A DNA stretch of 64,000 bases from Geobacteraceae bacterium (GTDB lineage: Bacteria; Desulfobacterota; Desulfuromonadia; Geobacterales; Pseudopelobacteraceae). A model generated the notes under the pieces. That model had not been told where the DNA came from, made no database searches, and worked only from the letters and a program-made list of their open reading frames with translations. Below, piece by piece: positions 52,219 through 60,959 of this stretch. A program made the position numbers and the translations under genes. Numbering within the stretch: position 1 is the stretch's first letter; each line of letters starts with the position of its first letter. Location: NCBI GenBank assembly GCA_016720395.1, contig JADKKR010000002.1, forward strand, positions 124,001 to 188,000, written 5' to 3'.

Positions 52219-52336
52219 GATTTCAGTTTCCTTTCGGGGGACATTACTATACTCAGGGGCTGCCGAGAAGTCAAGCCCTAATTGCGCGAAATCGCACGGT
52301 TCATTGTCTTTGCAGCGCTTTTTTGTACCTGTCTTG

Positions 52337-53401
52337 TCAGGCCTGGAAGAGGGCATCCGTAAACTCCTGCGGATTGAAGTCGCGCAGGTCGTCGATCGAT
52401 TCGCCGACACCGATGTAGCGCACCGGCAGGGCAAATTCATGGCTGACCGCCACAACGATGCCGCCTTTGGCGGTGCCGTCCAGCTTGGTCAGGGCGATGC
52501 CGGTCACGCCGGCGGCATCTTTGAAAAGACGTGCCTGGGATATGGCGTTCTGCCCGGTGGCGGCATCCACAACCAGCAGGGTCTCGTGCGGGGCGCCCGG
52601 AATCTCCCGGTCGATGACGCGGCGGATCTTCTTCATCTCTTCCATCAGGTTGACCTTGGTATGCAGGCGACCGGCCGTATCCACGATCAGGATGTCCACC
52701 TGCCGGGCAACTGCGGCCTTGCAGGCATCAAAAACGACCGCAGAGGGGTCGGCACCCTCCTTGTGACGGATGACATCCACGCCGGAACGGCTGCCCCAGG
52801 ATTCGAGCTGTTCTGCTGCTGCTGCGCGGAAGGTGTCTGCGGCAGCCAGCAGCACTTTCCTGCCGTCCGCCGAGTAGCGTGAAGCCAGCTTGCCGATGGT
52901 GGTGGTCTTGCCGACACCGTTGACGCCGATTACCAGAAGCACGAATGGTCGGGAACCGGTCATGTCGAGAACCTGGTGGTGGGCCACCAGACGGGCCAGG
53001 ATTTCCTCCTTGAGTGCCGCCCGCAGTGCCGCCCCGTCTTTCAGCTCATTGCGCCCGAGCCGCTGTTCCAGAGTCCGGATCAGCTCTACCGTGGTCTTGA
53101 CACCGATATCGGAGGTGATCAGGATCTCCTCCAGCTCCTCCAGGGTTTCGGCATCGATCACCTTTTTCCCGAGGACCAGGGTGTCGATCCTCCCCACCAG
53201 ACCGTCGGTGGTTTTCTTCAGTCCCTGTTTAAGGCGCTCGAAGAAACCGGGCTCCCCCTTCGGTTTTTCCTGGACATCTGCAACAACCGCCGCCTGCTGA
53301 AGCTGCTCTTCACTCTCTGAAGGGGGGGCATCGTCCGGCTGAGAGGTCACGCCGATCTTGTCCATCAGTCCGCGGAAGAAGCCTTTTGTGACCTGTTCCA
53401 T
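52337..53401 (-). CDS. ftsY: signal recognition particle receptor FtsY
   Basis: 354 residues from the ATG following AAGGAG by five bases. Acidic N-terminal region (about 1-60), then the NG domain: GVNGVGKTTTIGKLA (G1), DTFRAAA, DTAGRLHTKVNLM (G3), TKLDGTAKGG (G4) and GVGESIDDLRDF near the end. Receives SRP-ribosome complexes at the membrane. Start overlaps the stop of the roadblock-like gene. Confidence 0.96.
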   Translation of the reverse strand: MEQVTKGFFRGLMDKIGVTSQPDDAPPSESEEQLQQAAVVADVQEKPKGEPGFFERLKQGLKKTTDGLVGRIDTLVLGKKVIDAETLEELEEILITSDIGVKTTVELIRTLEQRLGRNELKDGAALRAALKEEILARLVAHHQVLDMTGSRPFVLLVIGVNGVGKTTTIGKLASRYSADGRKVLLAAADTFRAAAAEQLESWGSRSGVDVIRHKEGADPSAVVFDACKAAVARQVDILIVDTAGRLHTKVNLMEEMKKIRRVIDREIPGAPHETLLVVDAATGQNAISQARLFKDAAGVTGIALTKLDGTAKGGIVVAVSHEFALPVRYIGVGESIDDLRDFNPQEFTDALFQA

Positions 53402-53757
53402 CAGATCTCCTTCTTCAGATTCTTGACCGCGTCGCGGAAGTGATAGAGGGCCAGGCCGACCGGGCACGCGCGGCCGATACTCATGACCAGGGAATAGTCA
53501 TCGTCGATGCAGCCGATTATCAGGTGGCAATCGCTGGCGGTGATCACCACATCCTCGATGAGCCCCACCCGGCCGCTGCTGTGCAGCTCTTTCAGGCGGG
53601 CCAGGATGATCCCCTTGTGGGCGGCGATAAAACGGATATCGTAGGGTTCGCAGTGGCAGTACTCCTGTACCGCCTCGCCCTCCCAGTCCACCAGGATTGC
53701 CCCGACCGAGTCGGGCGTGTTGTTGACGAGTTTCTTCAGGATGTTGATGAATGGCAT
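53401..53757 (-). CDS. roadblock/LC7-like domain protein
   Basis: 118 residues from the ATG behind TGGAGG. Sequence pattern DSVGAILVDWEGEAVQEY ... VVITASDCHLIIGCIDDDYSLVM ... GLALYHFRDAVKNL agrees with roadblock/LC7 (MglB-type) proteins that act as GTPase regulators or scaffolds. No GTPase partner is adjacent except SRP receptor FtsY, with which it is translationally coupled (TGATG). The family assignment is moderately sure. Confidence 0.6.
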   Translation of the reverse strand: MPFINILKKLVNNTPDSVGAILVDWEGEAVQEYCHCEPYDIRFIAAHKGIILARLKELHSSGRVGLIEDVVITASDCHLIIGCIDDDYSLVMSIGRACPVGLALYHFRDAVKNLKKEI

Positions 53758-53844
53758 GTGTCCTCCAGAGTTGAAGGGAAAGGGCACGGGGCAGAAGGTT
53801 TTGATCACCGTCCGGCCTCCTGAGCTCAGATCCCGTCGTGATTT

Positions 53845-56800
53845 CTAGTGCAGCCGCACCGATACGACCTTCGACGCGCCCGGTTCTTCCATGGTGATGC
53901 CGTAGAGCGTGTCGGCCACCTGCATGGTGGCCTTGTTGTGGGTGATGATGATGAACTGGGAAACCGCGCACATTTCCCGGACCATCTCATTGAAACGGCC
54001 GATGTTGGCGTCGTCCAGCGGCGCATCCACCTCGTCCAGCAGGCAGAACGGGGTCGGTTTGATCAAAAAGATCGAGAAGATCAGTGCCACGGCGGTCAGC
54101 GCCTTCTCACCCCCCGACAGCAGGGTCACATTCTGCAGCTTCTTGCCCGGCGGCTGGACGATAATGTCGATGCCGGTCTCCAGCAGGTCCTCTTCATTGG
54201 TCAGGCGCAGCTCGGCCCGCCCGCCGCAGAACAGGCGCGGGAAGACCTCCTGGAACTTGGCGTTGACCAGGTCATAGGTCTCCTGGAACCGCTGGCGGGT
54301 GGTGCGGTTGATGCGCTGGATGGCCTGCTGGAGGCTGCGCAGGGAATCCTCCAGGTCTTCCTTCTGGGCAGAGAGGAAGCTGAAGCGCTCCTCCATGCCG
54401 GCGTATTCATCGATGGCCATCAGGTTGACCTCGCCCATTTCATCCAGCAGCCGCTGCAGCTCATTCTGGCGGGTCCGGCTGACGGCCTCATCAAAATCGA
54501 CCGCTTCCAGCCGGGCCAGCGCTTCGGTCATGGTGATGCGGCTTTTATCCAGCAGGCCCTGCTCCAGATGTTCGGCCTGCATGCTCAGGGTGGAGAAGCG
54601 CAGGTTCAGCTCAGCCTGGGACTGCCGCACGGCGTCACTCTCGTCACGAAGCTGCCGGGCCCGGGTCTCGGCGGAACTCAATTCTTCGCCGGTCGCTTCG
54701 TAAGCGCCTCGAACCTCTGCCAGGCGGGCTTCTGCAGCCAACTGCTGCTTCAGCAGGGCCTCCAGGCGCTCGCTGCCGCTGATGATAGCTGACTGCAGCT
54801 GAAGACGTTCAGCGCTTCCCTTTTCCGTGTCATCACGGTCGGACGTCATGCGCCGGGCGAAGTCCCCGCTCTGGCGTTCCAGGTCGGCGATGCCGCGCAG
54901 ATGGGCTTCATGCTGCTCACGCAGGGTTGCTACCTGCACACGGATGGTGGTGACCCGCTCGCGAACCGCCGCCAGATGCCCCCGTCGACTGTCCAGGTCT
55001 GTCTTGAGGCGTGCCACGTCCTGCTCAATTTCCTGTGAGGCGCTGCCGGTTATGGCCAGACGCTCCCCGGCCAGCTGCAGCTCCGCTTCCAGGGCCTCTT
55101 TCTCTTCCGACAGGTTATCGGACTCCAGGGCTTGAACCGCCAGTCGCTCTTCGACACGGGTGATCTCGTCGGCAGCCTGCTGGCGGTCCTTGCGCAGTCC
55201 GGCCAGCGTGAGTTCCGTCTGATGCAGCCGGGCACCGGCGGCCTTCAGCGCTTCGGAGGTCTCCTGGGACTGTCGTCGCAGTTCATCGCGCTCTTTGCCA
55301 AGCTCGAGGACCTCGTTTTCCAGCGCCGCGACCTGTTCTTCCAGGTCCTTGATCTCACGCTTCTTGTGGATGATACCCTTCTGGACCTGGTCCGCGGAGC
55401 CGCCGGTGACAATACCCCCCTGGCCGGCCATGTCGCCGCCACGGGTCACGAAGGAGAGAGCCGGATACAGACGGGCCAGTTCAATTGCCCGGCCGAGGTC
55501 GTCCACCAGCATGACCGTGCCGAGCAGATGCCGGATCAACCCGCTGCAGGTTCCCGAGACCGTCACCAGGCCGGACAGCGGGGCCGCTCCCGCTATTTCA
55601 GGAAGCGGCTGCGGTTCATATTCCAGCGGCAGTGCCAGGCCGGCCCGGCCGCCGTTGTGCTCCTTAAGGTAGGAGAGTGAACGAAGAGCAGCGGAGTCAC
55701 CGGCACAGACGATGCACTGCAGGCGGTCAGCCAGTGCGGACTCCACGGCAGCTTCCAGTTCCGGTGCTGTCTCGATGGCATCGGCCAGAAGCCCGCTGAA
55801 ACCGGGCTGCAGCTCCGGGGCCTTCATCAGCTGCTGCACACCCCGGCCGTAACCGGCGAACTGGGTCTCCAGCTCTTTCAGGGAGTGCAGGCGCGAGGCG
55901 GACCGGTTCAACCCGTCCCTTCGCGACTGCCAGACCTTTTCCTGTTCCGGCAGCCGCTTCCTGAGCTCTTCCTCGCGGCTGCGCAGCCCGGCTGTTTCGA
56001 TCCTGCAGGCCTCCTGTCCGCTTGCCGCCGCGGCCAGTTCGGCATCAAGTTCCCCCGCGCGCCTCTGTGCCAGAATCAGGCGTTCAGACAACTGAATCCC
56101 TTCCCGGCCGTGGCGCTCCAGGCGCTCCGACACACCGGTCAGGCGCTTGCGGGCAGTCTCCTGACGGCTTTTGAACTGGGCCGATTCCGACAAGGCTTCG
56201 AACAGTTCCTTACGACGACTCTCCAGCAGCCTCTGCAGCTCATCTTCAGCCTGCTGCTGTCCGGCCAGCTCTGTCTCTGCCTGCAAAAGTTCGTCAGCCA
56301 TCGTGGCAGACTCGACTGCCGAAGTATCACGCCGCAGCTCCAGCAGTTCACGCTGCGCTGCGCACTCCTTCAGGCGCTGCTCCAGTTCGCCGGCTTCGGA
56401 CTCCAGCCGGGTCAGACGACCTTCCAGTCCGGCCAGCTCCTTGCGCTGGAACTCCAGCCCGCTCTCTGCGGCGCTGAACTCGCTGCGGATGCGGTAGATC
56501 TCCTCCTGGGCCGCGGTCAGCAGCTTTTCCGCCTCCAGCTGTCCCAGGCGTGCCTGTTCCACCCGCGCCTCGCTCAGCGCCGAAGAGGAAAATACCTCAC
56601 GGATACGGTCATTGAGCGCAGCCAGCTCCTGTTCGGCACGGGTGCGCTGTTCCTGCGTCTGACGATAGTCGCGGGCGCTAAACAGCAGCTCGATCTCGCG
56701 CAGCTCGTCACGGTGTTCACGGAATTTCTCGGCTTTTTTTGCCTGTCGCTGCAGTGCGGAGAGCTGGCGGCGGATCTCTCCGAGCACATCCGCCAGACGG

Positions 56801-57375
56801 GTCAGGTTCTGGCGGGTCGCTTCGATCTTCTTCAGGGCCAGCTGTTTCCGTGATTTGAATTTGGTGACCCCGGCAGCCTCCTCGATCAGAAAGCGCCGCT
56901 CTTCAGGGCGGGAATGGAGGATCTGGCCGATCTTACCCTGCTCGATGATCGAATAGGCACGGGTACCGACCCCGGTATCCATGAACAGCTCGGTGATGTC
57001 CAGCAGGCGACAGGGGGTCTTGTTAATCAGGTAGTCGCTCTCGCCGTCACGGTACAGGCGCCGGGTAAGCTGGATCTCGGCATAATCGAGAAACTTTGCC
57101 GGTGCCCGGCCATCCTCGGTAGAGAACACCAGCGACACCTCGGCCATGCCCAGCGGCCTGCGGTTCTCACTGCCGGCAAAGATCACGTCCTCCATGGACT
57201 TTCCGCGCAGATGCTTGGCGGACTGTTCCCCCATGCACCAGCGAATGGCGTCCACGATGTTGGATTTGCCGCAGCCATTGGGGCCGACCACGCCGGTCAC
57301 CTCCTGCTGGAAGTCCAGCACGACCTTGTCGGCGAAGGATTTAAACCCACTTATTTCAAGACGTTTGATTTTCAT
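53845..57375 (-). CDS. smc: chromosome segregation ATPase SMC
   Basis: 1176 residues, full family length. N-terminal ATPase half with KIKRLEISGFKSFADK and Walker A VVGPNGCGKSNIVDAI; two long coiled coils (about 165-490 and 660-990) around a hinge (about 505-640, with GYGRGVQQLM and VTRGGDMAGQGGIVTGG); C-terminal ABC signature LLSGGEKALTAVAL and Walker B PFCLLDEVDAPLDDANIGRF. It organises and segregates chromosomes together with ScpAB, not seen here. Confidence 0.97.
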   Translation of the reverse strand: MKIKRLEISGFKSFADKVVLDFQQEVTGVVGPNGCGKSNIVDAIRWCMGEQSAKHLRGKSMEDVIFAGSENRRPLGMAEVSLVFSTEDGRAPAKFLDYAEIQLTRRLYRDGESDYLINKTPCRLLDITELFMDTGVGTRAYSIIEQGKIGQILHSRPEERRFLIEEAAGVTKFKSRKQLALKKIEATRQNLTRLADVLGEIRRQLSALQRQAKKAEKFREHRDELREIELLFSARDYRQTQEQRTRAEQELAALNDRIREVFSSSALSEARVEQARLGQLEAEKLLTAAQEEIYRIRSEFSAAESGLEFQRKELAGLEGRLTRLESEAGELEQRLKECAAQRELLELRRDTSAVESATMADELLQAETELAGQQQAEDELQRLLESRRKELFEALSESAQFKSRQETARKRLTGVSERLERHGREGIQLSERLILAQRRAGELDAELAAAASGQEACRIETAGLRSREEELRKRLPEQEKVWQSRRDGLNRSASRLHSLKELETQFAGYGRGVQQLMKAPELQPGFSGLLADAIETAPELEAAVESALADRLQCIVCAGDSAALRSLSYLKEHNGGRAGLALPLEYEPQPLPEIAGAAPLSGLVTVSGTCSGLIRHLLGTVMLVDDLGRAIELARLYPALSFVTRGGDMAGQGGIVTGGSADQVQKGIIHKKREIKDLEEQVAALENEVLELGKERDELRRQSQETSEALKAAGARLHQTELTLAGLRKDRQQAADEITRVEERLAVQALESDNLSEEKEALEAELQLAGERLAITGSASQEIEQDVARLKTDLDSRRGHLAAVRERVTTIRVQVATLREQHEAHLRGIADLERQSGDFARRMTSDRDDTEKGSAERLQLQSAIISGSERLEALLKQQLAAEARLAEVRGAYEATGEELSSAETRARQLRDESDAVRQSQAELNLRFSTLSMQAEHLEQGLLDKSRITMTEALARLEAVDFDEAVSRTRQNELQRLLDEMGEVNLMAIDEYAGMEERFSFLSAQKEDLEDSLRSLQQAIQRINRTTRQRFQETYDLVNAKFQEVFPRLFCGGRAELRLTNEEDLLETGIDIIVQPPGKKLQNVTLLSGGEKALTAVALIFSIFLIKPTPFCLLDEVDAPLDDANIGRFNEMVREMCAVSQFIIITHNKATMQVADTLYGITMEEPGASKVVSVRLH

Positions 57376-57446
57376 AAACGCGATACTTTATCAGAGGCAG
57401 GGAAATAATGTCCAGCGGGATGTTGGGCTACAGGTCAGGAACATGC

Positions 57447-57480
57447 AAAAGCCCGCTGTAAAAAGGCTTCGGCGGGCTTT
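57447..57480 (-). terminator. terminator downstream of the response-regulator cluster
   Basis: Minus strand AAAGCCCGC ... GCGGGCTTTT hairpin with T-run, 38 bases past the stop at 57518 and ahead of smc. Confidence 0.8.
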
Positions 57481-57517
57481 CGCAGGTCTATTTTCGGTGC
57501 GGTCTTAACCGTAAATC

Positions 57518-58084
57518 TTAAGAACCTTTCGTTACTTCCGCTTCACACTCCCTGATGATTCTGGAAAGTTCGTCTTCGGGGATATCCGGAAGTACAAAGG
57601 TTCCGCTTTCATTTTTTTGGACCCGGCTGATACCGGGATAGCGTTTTTCCAGAACCCTGATCTCCAGGGCCTGACTTTTAACCGTTGCCAGCAGGCGGCG
57701 GTTCTCGGCCTCCAGGTCATATTTTTCGATGGCCGACATCAGCGCGAAGCGCAGCTGGGTATCATCCCAGGGCTTCAGAAAGAAGCGATAAATCTCGCCG
57801 ATGTTGACGGCCCGCATGGCGGCATCCAGGGTTGCATGGCCGGTCAGCAGGATGCGGACGGTCTGGGGCGAGCGCAGCTTCACCTCCGCCAGCAGTTCCG
57901 AGCCCTGCATCCCCACCATGCGCTCGTCGGAAACGATCGCCTTGACGGTCTTGCCTGCCATGAGCTCCAGGGCCTGGCTGCCGCTGGTAGCGGTAATGAT
58001 CTCGTAGGGTTCATCGATCAGCGCCCGGGTCAGGGCCGACAATACATTGGTCTCATCATCCACCAGCATAATCAGGTTTTCCAT
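57518..58084 (-). CDS. RpfG-type response regulator without output domain
   Basis: 188 residues. Receiver domain (about 1-120) with the acidic pair DD at 8-9, phospho-Asp in VSDERMVGMQG and Lys in FFLKPWDD, a pattern shared with receivers that carry HD-GYP domains. The C-terminal 65 residues are a coiled-coil-like helix plus a short unknown tail. Probably a signalling adaptor. GGGAG precedes the ATG by seven bases. Confidence 0.83.
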   Translation of the reverse strand: MENLIMLVDDETNVLSALTRALIDEPYEIITATSGSQALELMAGKTVKAIVSDERMVGMQGSELLAEVKLRSPQTVRILLTGHATLDAAMRAVNIGEIYRFFLKPWDDTQLRFALMSAIEKYDLEAENRRLLATVKSQALEIRVLEKRYPGISRVQKNESGTFVLPDIPEDELSRIIRECEAEVTKGS

Positions 58085-58154
58085 TAGTTAACTCCCTTGC
58101 GTATTCATCCATCCATCGGGGTGGAATGACCGTGTGTAATCAGCAGCAGCGTTC

Positions 58155-59129
58155 TCAGGGGGCGGAGGCGGCAGAACTCAACGCTTCAGGCTGTTCTTTC
58201 AAGATCTCAAGAAAACTCTCAACGAGTAACGGGTCGAGTACCGTTCCGCTCATGGCCAGGAACTCGCGCATGGCAATATCCGGCGGCATGGCTTTCCGGT
58301 AGGGACGATCGGATGCCAGGGCATCATACACGTCTGCGACTGCGACGATGCGCGCCTCCAGCGGGATATCGTTTCCGGACAGCCCTGTGGGATAGCCCTT
58401 GCCGTTATAATGCTCGTGATGGTAGAGGATTACATTTACGGTGATCTGGTGCATGCCGGCGGCACGGGCGACCTCTCCACCCCAGTCGGGATGTTTGCGG
58501 ATGACATTCATCTGGTCATCGTCCAGTTTTCCCGGAAAATTGAGTGTTGCTTCCGGGACACCGATCTTGCCGCAGTCGTGGAGCATGGCGCCATGCATCA
58601 GGTGGGTCATGATGTCCGTCGCAACACCCATCCGTTTACCCAGCGCCAGCGAAAAATCCACTACCCGGTCGCAATGTCCGCGGGTGTAGTGGTCTTTCAA
58701 CTCGATCGCCTGAGCCAGAGAGCGGTAGATGGCCTCATCGTTCAGCCGCAGGGACTGCAGCAGTTCATAACGCATGATACAATTGTTGACCAGCTCGACG
58801 AGTTCCTGATTGTCCCACGGCTTGACCACGAAGCGATACGCTTCGCAGTGGTTGATCGCATTCAGGGCGGTTCCCAGATCGGCATAGGCGGTCATCATGA
58901 CCCGCACCGTATCGGGTGCCAGCTGGCGCGCTTTATAGAGGAACTCGATCCCGGACTCGCCCGGCATCTGGTTGTCCGACACGATCACGGCACAGGTGGT
59001 GGACCGCAGGAGTTCCAGCCCCTCGGCGGCACTTGCCGCGATCAGCACATTGTGCGGTGAGTCAGCAAACAGGCGCTTCAGTGAATTTCTGATTCCGGCC
59101 TCATCATCTACGAACATGATAGTTGCCAT
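58155..59129 (-). CDS. response regulator with HD-GYP cyclic dinucleotide phosphodiesterase domain
   Basis: About 324 residues. Receiver (1-125; phospho-Asp in VSDNQMPGESG, FVVKPWDN) followed by an HD-GYP domain with LHDCGKIGVPE, KHPDWGGEV, YHHEHYNGKGYPTGL and VAVADVYDALASDRPYR. All metal-binding motifs look intact, so it should hydrolyse c-di-GMP or a related cyclic dinucleotide. Some HD-GYP enzymes degrade 3',3'-cGAMP, relevant given the two cGAMP-type riboswitches here, but specificity cannot be read from sequence. AAAGGAG precedes tandem ATGs that overlap the kinase stop. Confidence 0.92.
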   Translation of the reverse strand: MATIMFVDDEAGIRNSLKRLFADSPHNVLIAASAAEGLELLRSTTCAVIVSDNQMPGESGIEFLYKARQLAPDTVRVMMTAYADLGTALNAINHCEAYRFVVKPWDNQELVELVNNCIMRYELLQSLRLNDEAIYRSLAQAIELKDHYTRGHCDRVVDFSLALGKRMGVATDIMTHLMHGAMLHDCGKIGVPEATLNFPGKLDDDQMNVIRKHPDWGGEVARAAGMHQITVNVILYHHEHYNGKGYPTGLSGNDIPLEARIVAVADVYDALASDRPYRKAMPPDIAMREFLAMSGTVLDPLLVESFLEILKEQPEALSSAASAP

Positions 59130-60373
59130 CATGTCTCCTTTGACAGCGTGGGCGCGTTCGCCAAATCTACCGGCAGTCTGACCGTAAAGGTCGTACCGCT
59201 GCTGGTGCTGCTCTCGACCAGCAGTTCACCGCCGTGTTTTCTGACGATATCGCGGCTGATCGCCAGTCCCAGTCCGGTCCCTCTTCCGGCCTCCTTGGTC
59301 GTGAAAAACGGCTGGAATATCTTTTCGATATTTTCCGCTGAGATGCCGTGGCCGTTGTCGGTGATGCGTATTTCAACGGAATCACCGATCTGAGAAGCGG
59401 CCAGCGTGATCAGGCCCTTGCCTTCGATCGAATGGGCGGCGTTCATCAGAAGATTCATGATCACCTGTCCGATCTGTTGCGGCTGGCAGACCACCGGTGG
59501 CAGGTCTTCAAGGCGCAGTTCGAGTTCCGCAACATACTTGATCTCATTCCGGACCATGTTGATCGTTCTCATGATCGTCTCTTTCAGGTCACTGGGGAGG
59601 GCCTCACTCGTGTCGGCCCGGGAAAAGGTCTGCAGATCCTGAACGATCTTGCTGACCCGCCGGGAACCATCCAGCGACTCGGCCAGCAGCTCTCGCAGGT
59701 CAGAAACCAGATATTCGATCCTGATCTGCTGCTTCATATCTGCAAGCGCTGACCGGTCATCTTCATCGGAACATTTTTCAATGATCCGGTCCTGGAATTC
59801 AATAAGCTGGATCAGCTTGTCTGTATATTTGACGAGGGTGTTCAAGTTGCTGGTGATAAAACCGATCGGATTATTGATCTCATGGGCAACGCCGGCTGCC
59901 AGAAGGCCGATGGCGGCCATCTTCTCCTGCTGGACAACCTGTGCCTGTGATTCCTGGAGCTGTTTCTCGACATGTTTCTTATCCTGCAGCAGCCTCCATT
60001 CGCGCATGGCACGCTCAAGCGTCGTGGCGATCGAAGAGAACGCTTCGGGTGATTTGACGACATAGTCAAGTGCGCCGCCCTTGATAGCCTCGACCGCCAC
60101 CTGTTCATTGCCGTAACTGGTCATCAGCAGGATCGGAAACGGCCCGTCTACTGCCGGGCTGGTCAGGGCCTCGACCGCGCGGCCGTCCGGGAGGTTCAGG
60201 TCCATGATGGCAACGTCGGGAGGCGTTTGGGCCACTTGAGCATGAAACTCCTGCAGCGAGCTGACGATACGGACCCCGGAAATCACGCCGGCTTTACTGA
60301 GTGTGCGCTTGATGGCCGACGCATGCGCCTCATCGTCCTCCACAATCAGGATATTCATTTGGGTCAGATCCAT
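59129..60373 (-). CDS. receiver-histidine kinase protein
   Basis: 414 residues. N-terminal receiver (about 6-125; phospho-Asp in AIMDLNLPDG), short coiled coil, HisKA with AAGVAHEINNPIGFI, and HATPase with DNGHGI and GRGTGLGLAI near the end. No membrane segment, so cytoplasmic. It is built to receive phosphate at the N-terminus and pass a signal to the neighbouring REC-HD-GYP protein, with which it overlaps by a few bases. AAAGGTGA precedes the ATG. Confidence 0.9.
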   Translation of the reverse strand: MDLTQMNILIVEDDEAHASAIKRTLSKAGVISGVRIVSSLQEFHAQVAQTPPDVAIMDLNLPDGRAVEALTSPAVDGPFPILLMTSYGNEQVAVEAIKGGALDYVVKSPEAFSSIATTLERAMREWRLLQDKKHVEKQLQESQAQVVQQEKMAAIGLLAAGVAHEINNPIGFITSNLNTLVKYTDKLIQLIEFQDRIIEKCSDEDDRSALADMKQQIRIEYLVSDLRELLAESLDGSRRVSKIVQDLQTFSRADTSEALPSDLKETIMRTINMVRNEIKYVAELELRLEDLPPVVCQPQQIGQVIMNLLMNAAHSIEGKGLITLAASQIGDSVEIRITDNGHGISAENIEKIFQPFFTTKEAGRGTGLGLAISRDIVRKHGGELLVESSTSSGTTFTVRLPVDLANAPTLSKET

Positions 60374-60386
60374 TAATTCACCTTTA

Positions 60387-60830
60387 TCACTTCCTGGAAT
60401 GATGATTCCACGTCATCCAGTAGGTACCTATACTATCCAGCAGTTCACCAAACTGTTTGAAATCGGCCGGTTTTACCACATAGCTGTTGGCCCCGTTGGC
60501 GTATGCCATGGTGATGTCGTTTTCGGAGGCAGAGGTTGACAGGATTACTATCGGTATAGAGTTCAAGGCGGAATCATTCTTGATCGTTTTCAATACCTGC
60601 AGGCCATCCACCTTTGGCAGTCGCAGGTCAAGCAGGATCAGGCCCGGACGGGGAGACGAGGCCGGATCGCGGAATGAGTCGTTGCGGTAGAGATAATCAA
60701 GGGCACTCTCGCCGTCCGGAACATGCTTCAGCGTGTGGGCAATCCCTATCGTCTCGAAGTTCCTTCTGACGATCTCGACATGAGCCGGTTCATCTTCAAC
60801 CAGCAGGATTGTGATCGGTTCATCGTTCAT
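60387..60830 (-). CDS. single-domain response regulator (Rcp1-like)
   Basis: 147 residues, one receiver with DEP acidic residues near 14, phospho-Asp in LILLDLRLPKVDG and SYVVKPADFKQF. The long loop before the phospho-Asp (DSFRDPASSPRPG) is typical of the Rcp1-type regulators that pair with phytochrome-like or PAS kinases. It sits between the receiver-kinase and the PAS/GAF kinase, and probably shuttles phosphate. Confidence 0.9.
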   Translation of the reverse strand: MNDEPITILLVEDEPAHVEIVRRNFETIGIAHTLKHVPDGESALDYLYRNDSFRDPASSPRPGLILLDLRLPKVDGLQVLKTIKNDSALNSIPIVILSTSASENDITMAYANGANSYVVKPADFKQFGELLDSIGTYWMTWNHHSRK

Positions 60831-60959
60831 GGCATGCTCTCCATCACTGATATTCAGGCATATGATGAAAGTTTACTGTAATACTCCAAACTAGCAAGTC
60901 TTGCCGCAAAAAATTGTTTTATCGCCGGGCAGCCTGTCGAAGACGGCTGGAACAACCTG